A stretch of DNA of 64,000 nt from Polycladomyces zharkentensis. Its GTDB lineage: Bacteria; Bacillota; Bacilli; Thermoactinomycetales; JIR-001. The position numbers and the translations under genes were made by a program. This document shows, piece after piece, positions 36,277-47,520 of the stretch. Where the stretch lies: the NCBI RefSeq assembly GCF_016938855.1, contig NZ_JAFHAP010000002.1:62001-126000 (forward strand), given 5' to 3'. The notes below the pieces were generated by a model that was not told the origin of the DNA, ran no database searches, and saw only the letters and a list, made by a program, of their open reading frames with translations. The first letter of the stretch is position 1; every line of letters starts with the position of its first letter.

Positions 36277-36411
36277 TTACGCAGACAGTACTTTTCTGCC
36301 TTTGCGACGGCGGTTGCGCAGCACTTTGCGGCCGTTTTTCGTGCTCATGCGCTTGCGGAAGCCGTGCACGTTTTTCCGTTTCCGCTTGCTCGGTTGATAG
36401 GTCCGTTTCAT
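36277..36411 (-). CDS. rpmH: 50S ribosomal protein L34
   Basis: 44 residues, full length ([20 protein letters not shown] ... [10 protein letters not shown]). It is the first gene left of oriC, as in nearly all bacteria. The ATG is fixed by homology; the upstream GGGGAAATGCC gives a weak ribosome site. Confidence 0.98.
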   Translation of the reverse strand: MKRTYQPSKRKRKNVHGFRKRMSTKNGRKVLRNRRRKGRKVLSA

Positions 36412-36599
36412 GGCATTTCCCCGATCATGACTGACACTGTGAAGACGAACCCACAGCGCAGCGGTGGCGCTCCGATCCGCCACCCGAACCGGGTTTCCTC
36501 CCTTCCTCTATATTCTTTCCACAAATGTGGATGCGAGTTTCCGACGACATTCTTTCTCATTATAGCTAGATGGATAAAAGATTGTCAAGGAATCCAAGG

Positions 36600-37015
36600 G
36601 CCGACACTCTCCGGTTGTTCACATGTGGATAACTGCTGACGCCGTTGCTCAGCTGTGGATAATTCGTCATGCCCCAATGCGAAGTTATCCACCGCTCACA
36701 CCCGGGTTATCCACAAATCCACACTTGTGGATAACTGTTATCCACACCCCTGTGGATTGTGGATATCTTATCCCCACTCCATTGTCATTACTGGGATCTT
36801 TTGATATCATATTGATGTTTTCCACAGTGGATAACTCCTGCTCTCACTCCTTTTATCCACAGATTGTGGATAACTCTGTGGGTGTTTATCCACAGGTGTG
36901 GAAAAAGTTATCCACAGGCTGTGGATACTGTGGGTAACTCTCTTTTTTTGTTGATATGATCGAGCAAACCGCTTCCCATTTTTGTGGATAAACCTGTGGA
37001 CAGTGTCGGAAGGGG
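36600..37015. other. oriC, upstream DnaA-box region
   Basis: The 610-base rpmH-dnaA gap holds at least ten exact DnaA boxes (TTATCCACA or its inverse) at 36624, 36654, 36707, 36726, 36738, 36853, 36865, 36886, 36908 and 36983, plus several one-mismatch boxes (for example 36685, 36826, 36920). They are in both orientations and grouped in two clusters, 36.62-36.75 and 36.85-36.99 kb. It corresponds to incA/incB of B. subtilis. A short T-rich stretch follows at about 36942. Confidence 0.93.
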
Positions 37016-37022
37016 GGAGAAG

Positions 37023-38372
37023 ATGGAAACCCACTATCAACAGTTATGGGATCGTGCTTTGCAGTATATCCAGGAGAAACTGAGCAAACCCAGTTATGAA
37101 ACATGGTTGAAATCCACAGAGGCGGTGGATTACCGGGATGAGACGCTGATCATCGCGGCGCCCAACGAATTTGCCCGTGACTGGCTGGAATCCCGCTATT
37201 CCAACTTGGTGCGGGAAACCTTGCGCGAAGTAACGGGGTCGGTGATCGGCGTACAGTTCGTCACACACTCATCGAAGGCGAACGACGACGACGAAACCGT
37301 TTCGTCGACGGATGAACCGGGGGAAATGGACGATTCACCCAAGACGATGCTCAATCCCCGGTATACGTTCGACACATTCGTGATCGGCTCGGGCAACCGT
37401 TTTGCACATGCGGCTTCGCTGGCAGTGGCAGAAGCACCCGCCAAAGCGTACAATCCCCTGTTTATCTACGGTGGCGTCGGGTTGGGCAAAACGCACCTGA
37501 TGCACGCAATCGGGCATTATGTATTGAGTCATAATCCGAGCAGCAGTGTGGTGTATCTGTCGTCCGAGAAATTCACCAACGAATTCATCAATTCAATCCG
37601 AGACAACAAAACGGTGGACTTCCGGAACAAATACCGCAATGTGGACGTGTTGCTGATCGACGACATCCAATTTCTCGCGGGCAAGGAACAGACACAGGAA
37701 GAGTTTTTCCACACTTTCAATGCGTTGCATGAGGAAAGCAAACAGATCGTCATCTCCAGCGATCGGCCGCCCAAGGAGATTCCCACATTGGAAGACCGGC
37801 TCCGCTCCCGATTTGAATGGGGACTCATCACGGACATCCAGCCTCCCGATCTGGAGACGCGAATCGCCATTCTGCGCAAAAAAGCGATTGCGGACAACCT
37901 CAACATTCCCAATGAAGTGTTGATTTTCATCGCTAACCGTGTCGACACCAACATTCGGGAGCTGGAAGGGGCACTGATCCGCGTCGTCGCATATTCGGCA
38001 TTGATGAGCAAACCGATTACGGCCGAACTGGCGGAAGAAGCGCTCAAGGACTTGGTCACCCAATCGGGACCGCGGGCGATCACGATTCGGGACATCCAAC
38101 AAGTGGTCAGCGACTATTACCGGTTGGAATTGGAGGATCTCAAAGGAAAAAAACGAACGAAAAGCGTTGCGTTCCCCCGACAGATCGCCATGTATCTGTC
38201 CAGGGAAATGACCGACTATTCCCTGCCGAAAATCGGGGAAGAGTTCGGTGGAAGGGATCATACAACGGTGATTCACGCTCATGAAAAAATTGCCAAGATC
38301 GTCGAAAACGATCCCCATCTGCAACAGGCGATCGAAGATTTGAAAAACCGTATCCGTCAGCGGACGACCTAG
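37023..38372 (+). CDS. dnaA: chromosomal replication initiator DnaA
   Basis: 449 residues. Domain I (helicase and SirA/DnaD binding) is followed by a short acidic linker (near 85-105), the AAA+ domain with Walker [13 protein letters not shown] at about 149-160 and Walker [13 protein letters not shown], and a C-terminal DNA-binding domain with the box signature [16 protein letters not shown]. The ATG at 37023 follows GGGGGGAGAAG; the longer in-frame start at 36984 overlaps a DnaA box. It is flanked by DnaA boxes on both sides, so it is autoregulated. Confidence 0.98.
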   Translation: METHYQQLWDRALQYIQEKLSKPSYETWLKSTEAVDYRDETLIIAAPNEFARDWLESRYSNLVRETLREVTGSVIGVQFVTHSSKANDDDETVSSTDEPGEMDDSPKTMLNPRYTFDTFVIGSGNRFAHAASLAVAEAPAKAYNPLFIYGGVGLGKTHLMHAIGHYVLSHNPSSSVVYLSSEKFTNEFINSIRDNKTVDFRNKYRNVDVLLIDDIQFLAGKEQTQEEFFHTFNALHEESKQIVISSDRPPKEIPTLEDRLRSRFEWGLITDIQPPDLETRIAILRKKAIADNLNIPNEVLIFIANRVDTNIRELEGALIRVVAYSALMSKPITAELAEEALKDLVTQSGPRAITIRDIQQVVSDYYRLELEDLKGKKRTKSVAFPRQIAMYLSREMTDYSLPKIGEEFGGRDHTTVIHAHEKIAKIVENDPHLQQAIEDLKNRIRQRTT

Positions 38373-38384
38373 TGATTCACATGT

Positions 38385-38615
38385 TATTCACAGAAAACCT
38401 GTGGATCACTTTTCTTTTCTGAGTGTCCGCTGTCACCGCGGAAACAGGGCTGTGGATGAATGTGGATAACCATTGGTGTTTATCCCCAGCTTGTACACAC
38501 GTTATCCACATCCAAAAATACCGTCACATCTGGGTTTACGCCACTTATACACATTATCCACAGGCCCTATTACTAGTACTTCTGCTTTTATTTATATTAA
38601 TCCAATATAGAAAAC
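38385..38615. other. oriC, dnaA-dnaN region with unwinding candidate
   Basis: Three exact DnaA boxes (38461-38469, 38502-38510, 38554-38562) and several near matches are followed at about 38566-38612 by an AT-rich run including ACTAGTACTT and TTTATTTATATTAATCC. This corresponds to incC with the DNA unwinding element next to the last DnaA boxes and possible DnaA-trio repeats. The rest to 38.74 kb has the dnaN leader and nothing else. Together with the upstream boxes the origin is bipartite. Confidence 0.85.
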
Positions 38616-38743
38616 AGAACCGGAACCGCCCGAGAACATCCTCTCCGTTTTCACCGACCGCTTCTTTGAGATACGCCAACAAACCCGGTGATCCCCAAAA
38701 CTTTCACATCAACAGAGGAAAAGTCGAAAAAAGGAGGATTCCC

Positions 38744-39877
38744 ATGAAATTTCGCGTAAAACGCGCGGCATTGGTGGAAGCCGTGTCCCAAGTGTCCAAA
38801 GCGGTATCGCAAAAAACGACGATCCCCATATTGACGGGGATCAAAGTCTCGGCTGACGACGCAGGTTTGACGTTGACCGGGATGAACTCCGATCTGACGA
38901 TTCAAGTGCGAATTCCACACCGGGCGGATGATAAAGAACAAGTAAATGTGGAAAGAATAGGAAATATCGTCTTGCCCGGACGCATCTTGGGAGACATCGT
39001 ACGCAAATTGCCGGGTGATGAAGTGGAGTGGACGGCAGAGCGTCTGATCACCACGATTCGCTCGGGTCAGGCCCGGTTCCAGCTGAACGGGCTGGATGCC
39101 GAGGAATATCCGCGTCTGCCGCAACTGGAGGAACATCAAACGTTCAGCATGCAGGCGGACCTGTTGAAATCCATGATCCGGCAAACCGGTTTTGCCGTTT
39201 CAACACAAGAAGCACGGGGCGTGCTGACGGGGGTGTTGTGCCAGCTGAAACAGGGACGCCTGATCTTCGTCGCCACCGACAGTCACCGACTCTCCCGCCG
39301 GGAAGCCGAGGTGGAAGCCAATCCGGAACTGGATTTGCACAATGTCATCATCCCCGGCAAAAGCTTGTCAGAGCTGGCCAAGATTTTGGCGGATCAGGAC
39401 GGTTGGGTGGACGTGGTCGTCGCGGACAACCAAATCCTGGTCAAAGCGGACAACCTGATGTTCTTCTCCCGACTGCTGGAAGGGAATTATCCGGACACCA
39501 ACCGGGTCATTCCCCAAGGCGGCATCTCGGAGATGGTCACGTCCACGCGCGAAATGCTGGAATCGGTGGAGCGTGCCTCATTAATTAGTCGGGATGGACG
39601 TGATAATGTGATAAAATGGACTGTGAAAGCCGAAGGGCATGTGGAAGTCACTTCGGCCGCACAGGATGTCGGTGTGGCGACCGAAGAGGTTCCCGCCAAG
39701 GTGAGCGGTGAAGAACTGACCATCTCGTTTAACGCCCGATACATGATGGAGGCCCTTCGGGCCGTGGACAGCGAAGAGATCCGCATCACCTTCACGGGGA
39801 CGATGACGCCGTTCGTCATCCAACCGGCCGACCGTGAGGACGCCCTTCACTTGATTGTTCCGATCCGCACGCGCTAG
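38744..39877 (+). CDS. dnaN: DNA polymerase III beta sliding clamp
   Basis: 377 residues with three tandem clamp folds. It tethers the replicase and many repair enzymes. Typical start MKFRVKRAALVEAVSQVSKA. The ATG at 38744 follows AAGGAGG; although the frame stays open upstream to 38423, that stretch is oriC DNA and not protein-like. It is immediately after oriC. Confidence 0.98.
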   Translation: MKFRVKRAALVEAVSQVSKAVSQKTTIPILTGIKVSADDAGLTLTGMNSDLTIQVRIPHRADDKEQVNVERIGNIVLPGRILGDIVRKLPGDEVEWTAERLITTIRSGQARFQLNGLDAEEYPRLPQLEEHQTFSMQADLLKSMIRQTGFAVSTQEARGVLTGVLCQLKQGRLIFVATDSHRLSRREAEVEANPELDLHNVIIPGKSLSELAKILADQDGWVDVVVADNQILVKADNLMFFSRLLEGNYPDTNRVIPQGGISEMVTSTREMLESVERASLISRDGRDNVIKWTVKAEGHVEVTSAAQDVGVATEEVPAKVSGEELTISFNARYMMEALRAVDSEEIRITFTGTMTPFVIQPADREDALHLIVPIRTR

Positions 39878-39883
39878 GGTGTG

Positions 39884-40082
39884 TGATGTCCATGAGGCGG
39901 CACGTGTTTCCGGGCGGGTGAAAACGAAGCCCGACCGAACGAGAACCGAAAAGCAGGGATGGGGTCGCGGGCAAAATTCTGTAAGTGAAGCCTACTTTGC
40001 CCGCGTCCTGCATTTCTTCCTCACAGGACAAAGGTGGAGCGAGCCGGGATAACGGACGATATTCACCGAACACGCCACAAGC
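39884..40082. repeat. dispersed intergenic repeat, copy 5 (inverted)
   Basis: Sits between dnaN and yaaA, two genes normally close together. In reverse complement it follows the 24.75 kb copy through the end block (GGCGTGTTCGGTGAATAT), CCCGGCTCGCTCCACC, and GCAGGACGCGGGCAAAGTA. The central GCGGGCAAA/TTTGCCCGC hairpin at about 39968-40004 is intact. Best-preserved relative of copy 3. Confidence 0.65.
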
Positions 40083-40127
40083 GAACGGTTGCGGATGAGG
40101 AAAAGAAGGAGTTGGAGTGAAGACCCC

Positions 40128-40343
40128 GTGGAAATCGTCAAGATCGACACCCCCTATATTACGCTTGGTCAATTGCTAAAAGTGCTGGATGTGATCCAGA
40201 CCGGCGGGCAGGCCAAATGGTTTCTCGCCGAACACGTCGTGAGAGTGAACGGCGAAGAGGAGGACCGCCGCGGACGCAAAATTTATCCACAGGACATCGT
40301 GGAGATCGACGGGTTGGAGCCGGTGCGCGTGGTGGCGGACTGA
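40128..40343 (+). CDS. yaaA: S4-domain protein YaaA/RlbA
   Basis: 71 residues. An S4 RNA-binding domain (YITLGQLLKVLDVIQTGGQA ... VRVNGEEEDRRGRKIYPQD). B. subtilis YaaA is associated with 50S assembly. The start is taken as GTG at 40128, with GGAGTG nine bases upstream; an ATG at 40089 is also in frame but adds a very basic tail. It is followed 14 bases later by recF. One DnaA box (TTATCCACA) lies inside at about 40288. Confidence 0.9.
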   Translation: MEIVKIDTPYITLGQLLKVLDVIQTGGQAKWFLAEHVVRVNGEEEDRRGRKIYPQDIVEIDGLEPVRVVAD

Positions 40344-40357
40344 CAGGAGGGACCGTT

Positions 40358-41473
40358 TTGCGTGTACAACGTTTGCAACTTCGCCATTATCGCAACATCG
40401 ACCACCTCGACTTGACGTGTCCGGGGGAACTCCACCTCTTCATCGGTCCCAATGCACAAGGGAAAACCAATATCCTGGAATCCCTGTACGTACTGGCTTT
40501 GGGCAAGTCGCACCGCGCGCGTTCCCACAAGGAATTGATCCAGTGGGATCAACCGTTTGCCCAACTGAATGCGCGCGTCATGCGCGGCGAAGGAACAGAA
40601 CGGCTGGAAATCCGTTTGACGGAACAGGGGAAAAAGGCCAGCCGAAACGGGTTGGAGCAGCGCCGGCTGTCCGAATACATCGGCACGCTGACGGCGGTGT
40701 TGTTCGCCCCGGAGGATTTGGCGCTGGTCAAGGGAAGCCCGCAGGTTCGTCGCCGGTTTCTGGACATGGAAATCGGCCAGGTCAGCCCCGCCTATGTGCA
40801 TCATCTGTCGCAATACAACAAACTGATGGTCCAGCGGAACCATCTGCTCAAAGAATTGTTCCGCAACCGTCGCCAATTCACCCTGTTGGAAGTGTTGGAC
40901 CATCAGCTCGCGCAAGCCGCTGCCGTTGTATGGAAGAAGCGGGCCGCGTTCATTGGGCGGTTGGCCGTTTGGGCAGAAGAGATCCACCGGGCCATCACCC
41001 AAGGGCAGGAACGGCTGCAACTCCGGTATCGCCCCTCCATTCCCGTCGGGTCCGAAGAGGAGGAACCCGTGTTGGCCGAACGTTTGGTCCGTCAGTTGGA
41101 AAGGGTGCGTGAAAAGGAAATCGCCCGGGGCAGCACATCGATCGGACCGCACCGGGATGATCTGCAGCTTGCGGTCGGTGAAACGGACCTTCATACATAC
41201 GGTTCCCAAGGACAACAGCGAACGGCCGCACTTTCGCTCAAATTGGCGGAGATTGAACTGATTCGACAGGAAACCGGTCATTATCCCATTCTTCTTTTGG
41301 ATGATGTCCTGTCCGAATTGGACGATCACCGCAAAACGCACCTGTTGGAAGCGATCCGTGGAAAGGTGCAGACGTTTGTCACCGCGACCGGCTTGGAAGG
41401 AATCGGCTCCGACACGTTGGCACGGGCGCAAGTGTACGCGGTCAAGCAGGGGACCCTTTCCGAATGGAGGTGA
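40358..41473 (+). CDS. recF: DNA replication/repair protein RecF
   Basis: 371 residues. SMC-like ABC ATPase: Walker A FIGPNAQGKTNILES near residue 27, signature region and Walker B ILLLDDVLSELDDHR near 310. It helps RecA load at gaps. The start is TTG at 40358, four... seven bases after CAGGAGG at 40344-40350. It runs into remB with a six-base gap. Confidence 0.96.
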   Translation: MRVQRLQLRHYRNIDHLDLTCPGELHLFIGPNAQGKTNILESLYVLALGKSHRARSHKELIQWDQPFAQLNARVMRGEGTERLEIRLTEQGKKASRNGLEQRRLSEYIGTLTAVLFAPEDLALVKGSPQVRRRFLDMEIGQVSPAYVHHLSQYNKLMVQRNHLLKELFRNRRQFTLLEVLDHQLAQAAAVVWKKRAAFIGRLAVWAEEIHRAITQGQERLQLRYRPSIPVGSEEEEPVLAERLVRQLERVREKEIARGSTSIGPHRDDLQLAVGETDLHTYGSQGQQRTAALSLKLAEIELIRQETGHYPILLLDDVLSELDDHRKTHLLEAIRGKVQTFVTATGLEGIGSDTLARAQVYAVKQGTLSEWR

Positions 41474-41478
41474 TCCGG

Positions 41479-41742
41479 GTGTATATTCACTTGGGTGGCA
41501 ACAAGATGATTCGTTCCACCGAGGTGGTGGCCATCTTGGATGCAGGAACGCGTCGAGCACCCCATTCGCTCGCGCCGTTTTTGGAGGCGGCACAGGCGAG
41601 CGGGCGCATGGAAACCATTTCGCATGAAGAGGTTAAGTCCTACGTGGTGACGAAAGAGGCGATCTATCCCTCGCCGATCTCATCGACCACGCTGATGAAA
41701 CGGGCACAACCGCCCCGAAACAGTTCTCATCGATCATCTTGA
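41479..41742 (+). CDS. remB: extracellular matrix regulator RemB
   Basis: 87 residues of the DUF370/RemA-RemB group. GTG start at 41479 after GGAGGTGAT, which overlaps the end of recF. Core: YIHLGGNKMIRSTEVVAILD. In B. subtilis RemB (YaaB) has a mild role in matrix gene control. Synteny recF-remB-gyrB is conserved. The C-terminal part beyond about residue 65 is low in family similarity. Confidence 0.92.
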   Translation: MYIHLGGNKMIRSTEVVAILDAGTRRAPHSLAPFLEAAQASGRMETISHEEVKSYVVTKEAIYPSPISSTTLMKRAQPPRNSSHRSS

Positions 41743-41786
41743 ATTTTCCGCAAGCCGACGGCAAGTTTTCACATAGGAGAGAGTAG

Positions 41787-43709
<1,923 letters not shown>

Positions 43710-43737
43710 TACGGCGTGAATCGGAGGGAATAGAGAT

Positions 43738-46188
43738 ATGCCTGAGGGAACCGAGCGTATACACGAAGTGAATATCAGCCAGGAGATGCGCAACTCGTTT
43801 TTGGACTATGCGATGAGCGTCATCGTCAGCCGGGCCCTGCCGGACGTCCGAGACGGATTGAAGCCGGTGCACCGCCGGATTCTCTACACCATGTTTGATT
43901 TGGGGATGACCCCGGACAAACCGTACAAAAAATCGTCCCGTGTCGTCGGGAACGTGACTGCTCAGTTCCACCCGCACGGTGATGCGGCCGTGTACGACGC
44001 GATGGTTCGCATGGCACAGGATTTCTCCTACCGTTACATGCTGGTGGACGGCCATGGCAACTTTGGTTCCGTTGACGGGGACGCGCCCGCCGCGATGCGT
44101 TACACCGAAGCCCGGATGGCGCCGATCACTTTGGAGTTGCTGCGGGACATCCACAAAGACACGATCGACTTCGGTCCCAACTACGACGGTCAACAGGAAG
44201 AACCGCTGGTGTTGCCCGCTCGTTTCCCCAACCTGCTGGTCAACGGGGCATCGGGCATCGCCGTCGGGATGGCCACCAACATTCCCCCGCACAACTTGCG
44301 GGAAGCAATTGATGGCCTGATCCTGATGATTGACAATCCCGATGTGACGATCGATGAATTGATGAAAAAGATCAAAGGACCGGACTTTCCCACCGGCGGC
44401 ATCATCATGGGCAAGGATGGCATCAAGAAGGCCTACCGGACCGGCCGGGGAAGCATTCAGATCCGGGCCAAAACAAGGATCGAAGAAGCCAACAACGGCA
44501 AGATGCGCATCGTGGTCGAAGAGTTGCCGTACCAGGTGAACAAGGCGAAACTGGTGGAGAAAATCGCCGAACTGGTGCGGGACAAAAAGATCGAAGGCAT
44601 TACCGACCTGCGCGATGAATCCGACCGCAACGGCATGCGTGTCGTCATCGAATTGCGCCGGGATGTCAACCCGCAAATCATCTTGAACAACTTGTTCAAA
44701 CACACCGCTTTGCAAACCAGCTTCGGTGTGATCATGCTGGCCTTGGTGGACGGCCAGCCGCGGATTCTCAACCTCAAGCAACTGCTCCATCACTATCTGG
44801 AGCATCAGATCGAGGTGATCCGCCGCCGCACGGCTTACGATCTGCGCAAAGCGGAAGAGCGGGCTCACATCCTCGAAGGGCTGCGCATCGCGCTGGATCA
44901 CATCGACGAAGTGATCGCCCTGATTCGCGGCTCGCGCACCGCACAGGAAGCGCGCGACGGGCTGATGGGACGGTTCGGTTTGTCCGAGAAGCAGGCACAG
45001 GCGATCCTGGACATGCGTCTGCAACGTTTGACCGGTTTGGAGCGGGAAAAAATTGAAGACGAGTACCAGGAACTGCAAAAATTGATCGCTCACTTGCGCG
45101 ACATCTTGTCCAGTGAAGAAAAGATTCGCGGGGTGGTACGCGAGGAACTGCTGGAAATCCGCGAGAAATACGGGGACAACCGGCGGACGCGGATTCGCGC
45201 CAAGGCGGACGAGATCGATGAGGAAGATCTGATTCCGGAAGAAGAGGTGGCGATCCTGCTCACCCACCGCGGGTACATCAAGCGGATGCCGCTGTCCACC
45301 TACCGCGCGCAAAAGCGTGGAGGGCGCGGTGTCACTGGCATGGGCACGCGGGAAGACGATTTCGTCCAGCACCTGTTCGTCACCCATTCACACAACCACC
45401 TCTTGTTCTTCTCCAACAAGGGGAAAGTCTATCGGCTCAAAGCGTATGAAGTGCCGGAGCTGGGGCGGACGGCCCGGGGAACGCCGATCATCAACCTGAT
45501 CCAGATTGATCAGGATGAATACATCCATGCGGTCATCCCGGTCAAGGAGTTCGCTCAAGACAAATTCCTCTTCTTCGCCACCCGACACGGTGTCGTGAAA
45601 AAGACGGCGTTGCAGGAGTTTGAGAACATCCGGCGCAACGGCTTGTTCGCCATTAACCTGCGTGAAGGTGACGAGCTGGTCGGCGTCCACCTGACCGACG
45701 GCAACCAGGAGATCGTGCTGGGAACCAAGCACGGTATGTCCATCCGTTTCCCCGAGCAGGAAGTCAGGGAAATGGGCCGGGCGGCAACCGGAGTGAAAGG
45801 GATCACCCTGGCCGAAGGGGATGAAGTAATCGACATGGACATCGCCACGGATGGACTGGACGTGATGATCGTCACTTCCAAAGGGTACGGCAAACGGACC
45901 CCGCTGGAAGAGTATCGCGTACAATCCCGTGGCGGCAAGGGAATCAAGACGCTCAGTCTGAACAAGCGAAAGGGATATGTTGTCGGACATAAAGTGGTAT
46001 CGCCGGAAGAAGACCTCATGATCGTCACCACAGGCGGCGTCGTGAACCGGCAGAAAATCGCGGGTATCTCCACGCAGGGACGCTATGCCCAGGGTGTCAA
46101 GCTGATTCACCTGAAAGAGGGCGAGGAAGTGGCCACCGTCGCCCCGGTTCACAAAGAAGAGGAAAACGGAGAAGAGACAAATGAGTAG
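43738..46188 (+). CDS. gyrA: DNA gyrase subunit A
   Basis: 816 residues. Winged-helix/tower cleavage domain with the active-site Tyr in [10 protein letters not shown], then the C-terminal beta-pinwheel with GyrA box QKRGGRGV. The quinolone-determining region reads [14 protein letters not shown]: position 83 (E. coli numbering, here also residue 83) is Ala instead of the usual Ser. The tail is acidic ([10 protein letters not shown]). Forms an operon with gyrB and is followed by a strong hairpin. Confidence 0.98.
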   Translation: MPEGTERIHEVNISQEMRNSFLDYAMSVIVSRALPDVRDGLKPVHRRILYTMFDLGMTPDKPYKKSSRVVGNVTAQFHPHGDAAVYDAMVRMAQDFSYRYMLVDGHGNFGSVDGDAPAAMRYTEARMAPITLELLRDIHKDTIDFGPNYDGQQEEPLVLPARFPNLLVNGASGIAVGMATNIPPHNLREAIDGLILMIDNPDVTIDELMKKIKGPDFPTGGIIMGKDGIKKAYRTGRGSIQIRAKTRIEEANNGKMRIVVEELPYQVNKAKLVEKIAELVRDKKIEGITDLRDESDRNGMRVVIELRRDVNPQIILNNLFKHTALQTSFGVIMLALVDGQPRILNLKQLLHHYLEHQIEVIRRRTAYDLRKAEERAHILEGLRIALDHIDEVIALIRGSRTAQEARDGLMGRFGLSEKQAQAILDMRLQRLTGLEREKIEDEYQELQKLIAHLRDILSSEEKIRGVVREELLEIREKYGDNRRTRIRAKADEIDEEDLIPEEEVAILLTHRGYIKRMPLSTYRAQKRGGRGVTGMGTREDDFVQHLFVTHSHNHLLFFSNKGKVYRLKAYEVPELGRTARGTPIINLIQIDQDEYIHAVIPVKEFAQDKFLFFATRHGVVKKTALQEFENIRRNGLFAINLREGDELVGVHLTDGNQEIVLGTKHGMSIRFPEQEVREMGRAATGVKGITLAEGDEVIDMDIATDGLDVMIVTSKGYGKRTPLEEYRVQSRGGKGIKTLSLNKRKGYVVGHKVVSPEEDLMIVTTGGVVNRQKIAGISTQGRYAQGVKLIHLKEGEEVATVAPVHKEEENGEETNE

Positions 46189-46195
46189 GAACGAT

Positions 46196-46223
46196 CGGAG
46201 CCTCCCTTTGATGGGAGGCTCCG
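46196..46223 (+). terminator. gyrA terminator hairpin
   Basis: CGGAGCCTCCC and GGGAGGCTCCG pair over 11 bases around TTTGAT, eight bases after the gyrA stop. There is no T-run directly after. A near copy lies at 46.59 kb. Confidence 0.65.
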
Positions 46224-46588
46224 TGACTGATGGCAAGCTGAGGGCGTGTCTGGCCATTGATAAAGAGCGAGCGGGAAACCCCTCCCTTCAAGGTTGGGAT
46301 GAACGCGAGCGTCGGACGCGGGAGGGATTGGTCCCTGTCGCAAGTCCGACAGCATTTGGGTGCAACCAAGCCGAGAAGTACACAAACACTGGAAACGGCT
46401 ATGCGAGCAAGAACTCGTGAAATGAAAAATCCCGGGGCCTGGACGAAGCCATCGTGGAAGGATGTGGGTTGCCGCGCCGGATGAAGCGAGAAGCACAAGG
46501 CGACCGGGGGGAGTGCCTATGGTGCTCAGCGTGTGGGGCAAGTCACGTGATATGGACCCGGATTGGAACTTGCGGCCTTTGGCATGAA
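46224..46588. other. gene-free stretch between gyrA and the PH-domain gene
   Basis: No gene supported. It begins with a block resembling the end of the dispersed repeats (GAGGGCGTGTCTGGCCATTG at about 46239), and at about 46478 contains CGGATGAAGCGAGAAG, a motif seen again at about 63060. Flanked by two almost identical hairpins. Confidence 0.4.
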
Positions 46589-46620
46589 AGGAGGCCTCCC
46601 TTTGATGGGAGACCTCCTTT
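46589..46620 (-). terminator. hairpin beyond the PH-domain gene
   Basis: AGGAGGcCTCCC and GGGAGaCCTCCT around TTTGAT, with TTTTTG on the plus side. It shares loop and inner stem with the hairpin after gyrA. Confidence 0.5.
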
Positions 46621-46633
46621 TTGTCGACATCCG

Positions 46634-47248
46634 TCAGTTATTGATATAACGCTCAAAGACGAAACCGAAATCCTTGACGCGATATTGCTTGGTGGTGTCC
46701 ACCAGCCATTGGAAGGAAGCCTGGTTCAACTCTTTGAACTGATTGACCAATCCGCTTTCCGTGCTCGCTACCCGGCTCAGCGTTTGGGAAGCCAGCTCCA
46801 GGCTTTGTTTGGCATAGGACAGCAACACTTCATTTTCGTGGGTAATTTCCGCGATTTTGATCAACGCCTTGTATAAATCCTTCAACTCTTCCAGATGCTT
46901 TTTGTGTACATCGATGGAGTAGTGTTGGGAACCGATATTGAATTTGATTTCCACGTCCATGTCCATCGTACCGGCGGTTTCAAGCACAACATTGGAGATT
47001 TTGTGCGTCACGTAATCAAAGCGGCGGAGCACCCGCTTTTTGCTGGTCGCGCTGGTGCCGTCCAGGTGGATCAACGCCTTGTTGGTAAAGCAGTACTCAT
47101 CCGATTTCGACTTGATCAGAAAATAGATTTTCTCGCCGTCTTCATGCATCAAATAATCATCGGCGTCCACCTTGTCGTAATCCTTCGGATAGATCACAGA
47201 CCCGATATCGCTCAATCCCAATACGTCGGCTGCCACTTTTCCGAACAT
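46634..47248 (-). CDS. bacterial PH-domain protein, YvbH type
   Basis: 204 residues. An N-terminal bacterial pleckstrin-homology domain (GLSDIGSVIYPKDYDKVDAD ... YFLIKSKSDEYCFTNKALI) is followed by a helical extension like that of YvbH. Cytoplasmic, function unknown. The ATG at 47248 gives the common start MFGKVAADVLG and follows GGTTGGGA. It is opposite in direction to gyrA and not part of the usual origin set, so probably acquired or moved. The space up to 47.51 kb has nothing besides two DnaA boxes. Confidence 0.8.
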   Translation of the reverse strand: MFGKVAADVLGLSDIGSVIYPKDYDKVDADDYLMHEDGEKIYFLIKSKSDEYCFTNKALIHLDGTSATSKKRVLRRFDYVTHKISNVVLETAGTMDMDVEIKFNIGSQHYSIDVHKKHLEELKDLYKALIKIAEITHENEVLLSYAKQSLELASQTLSRVASTESGLVNQFKELNQASFQWLVDTTKQYRVKDFGFVFERYINN

Positions 47249-47499
47249 GATTCCCAACCTTTCTTTTTGAGGATGATCGTCATATTTTTCGCTCTATTCA
47301 ACCATGATTATAACATGAATGGAAGAATTGTCATATACGAGAGAAAGGATTTTATACAGGAAGTATTGGGTCCTGACGAAGTTCTGTGTCCCCGGCTTAT
47401 GTTAGCATATTGGTTGTGATAAGAACTTTAAATGAGATTCTTGCCCTTGGAAGGTGATATGGAGGTTGAAACCCAGCCTCATATCGGGTTTCCCACAGG

Positions 47500-47520
47500 T
47501 TATCCACAGAGTTATCCACA
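47500..47520. promoter_or_regulatory. pair of DnaA boxes at the end of yaaC
   Basis: TTATCCACA at 47500-47508 and 47512-47520, same orientation, 12 bases apart; the second overlaps the final codons of yaaC. A CCCACAGG half-match precedes them. Located about 10 kb right of oriC. Confidence 0.7.

Noticed and set aside
38423-38743. A 107-codon in-frame extension upstream of dnaN
   Set aside because: It runs through DnaA boxes and the AT-rich origin element; AAGGAGG directly before the ATG at 38744 fixes the start.
46430-46580. Group II intron or retron RNA in the gyrA-PH gap
   Set aside because: No domain V hairpin, no boundary motifs and no reverse transcriptase nearby.
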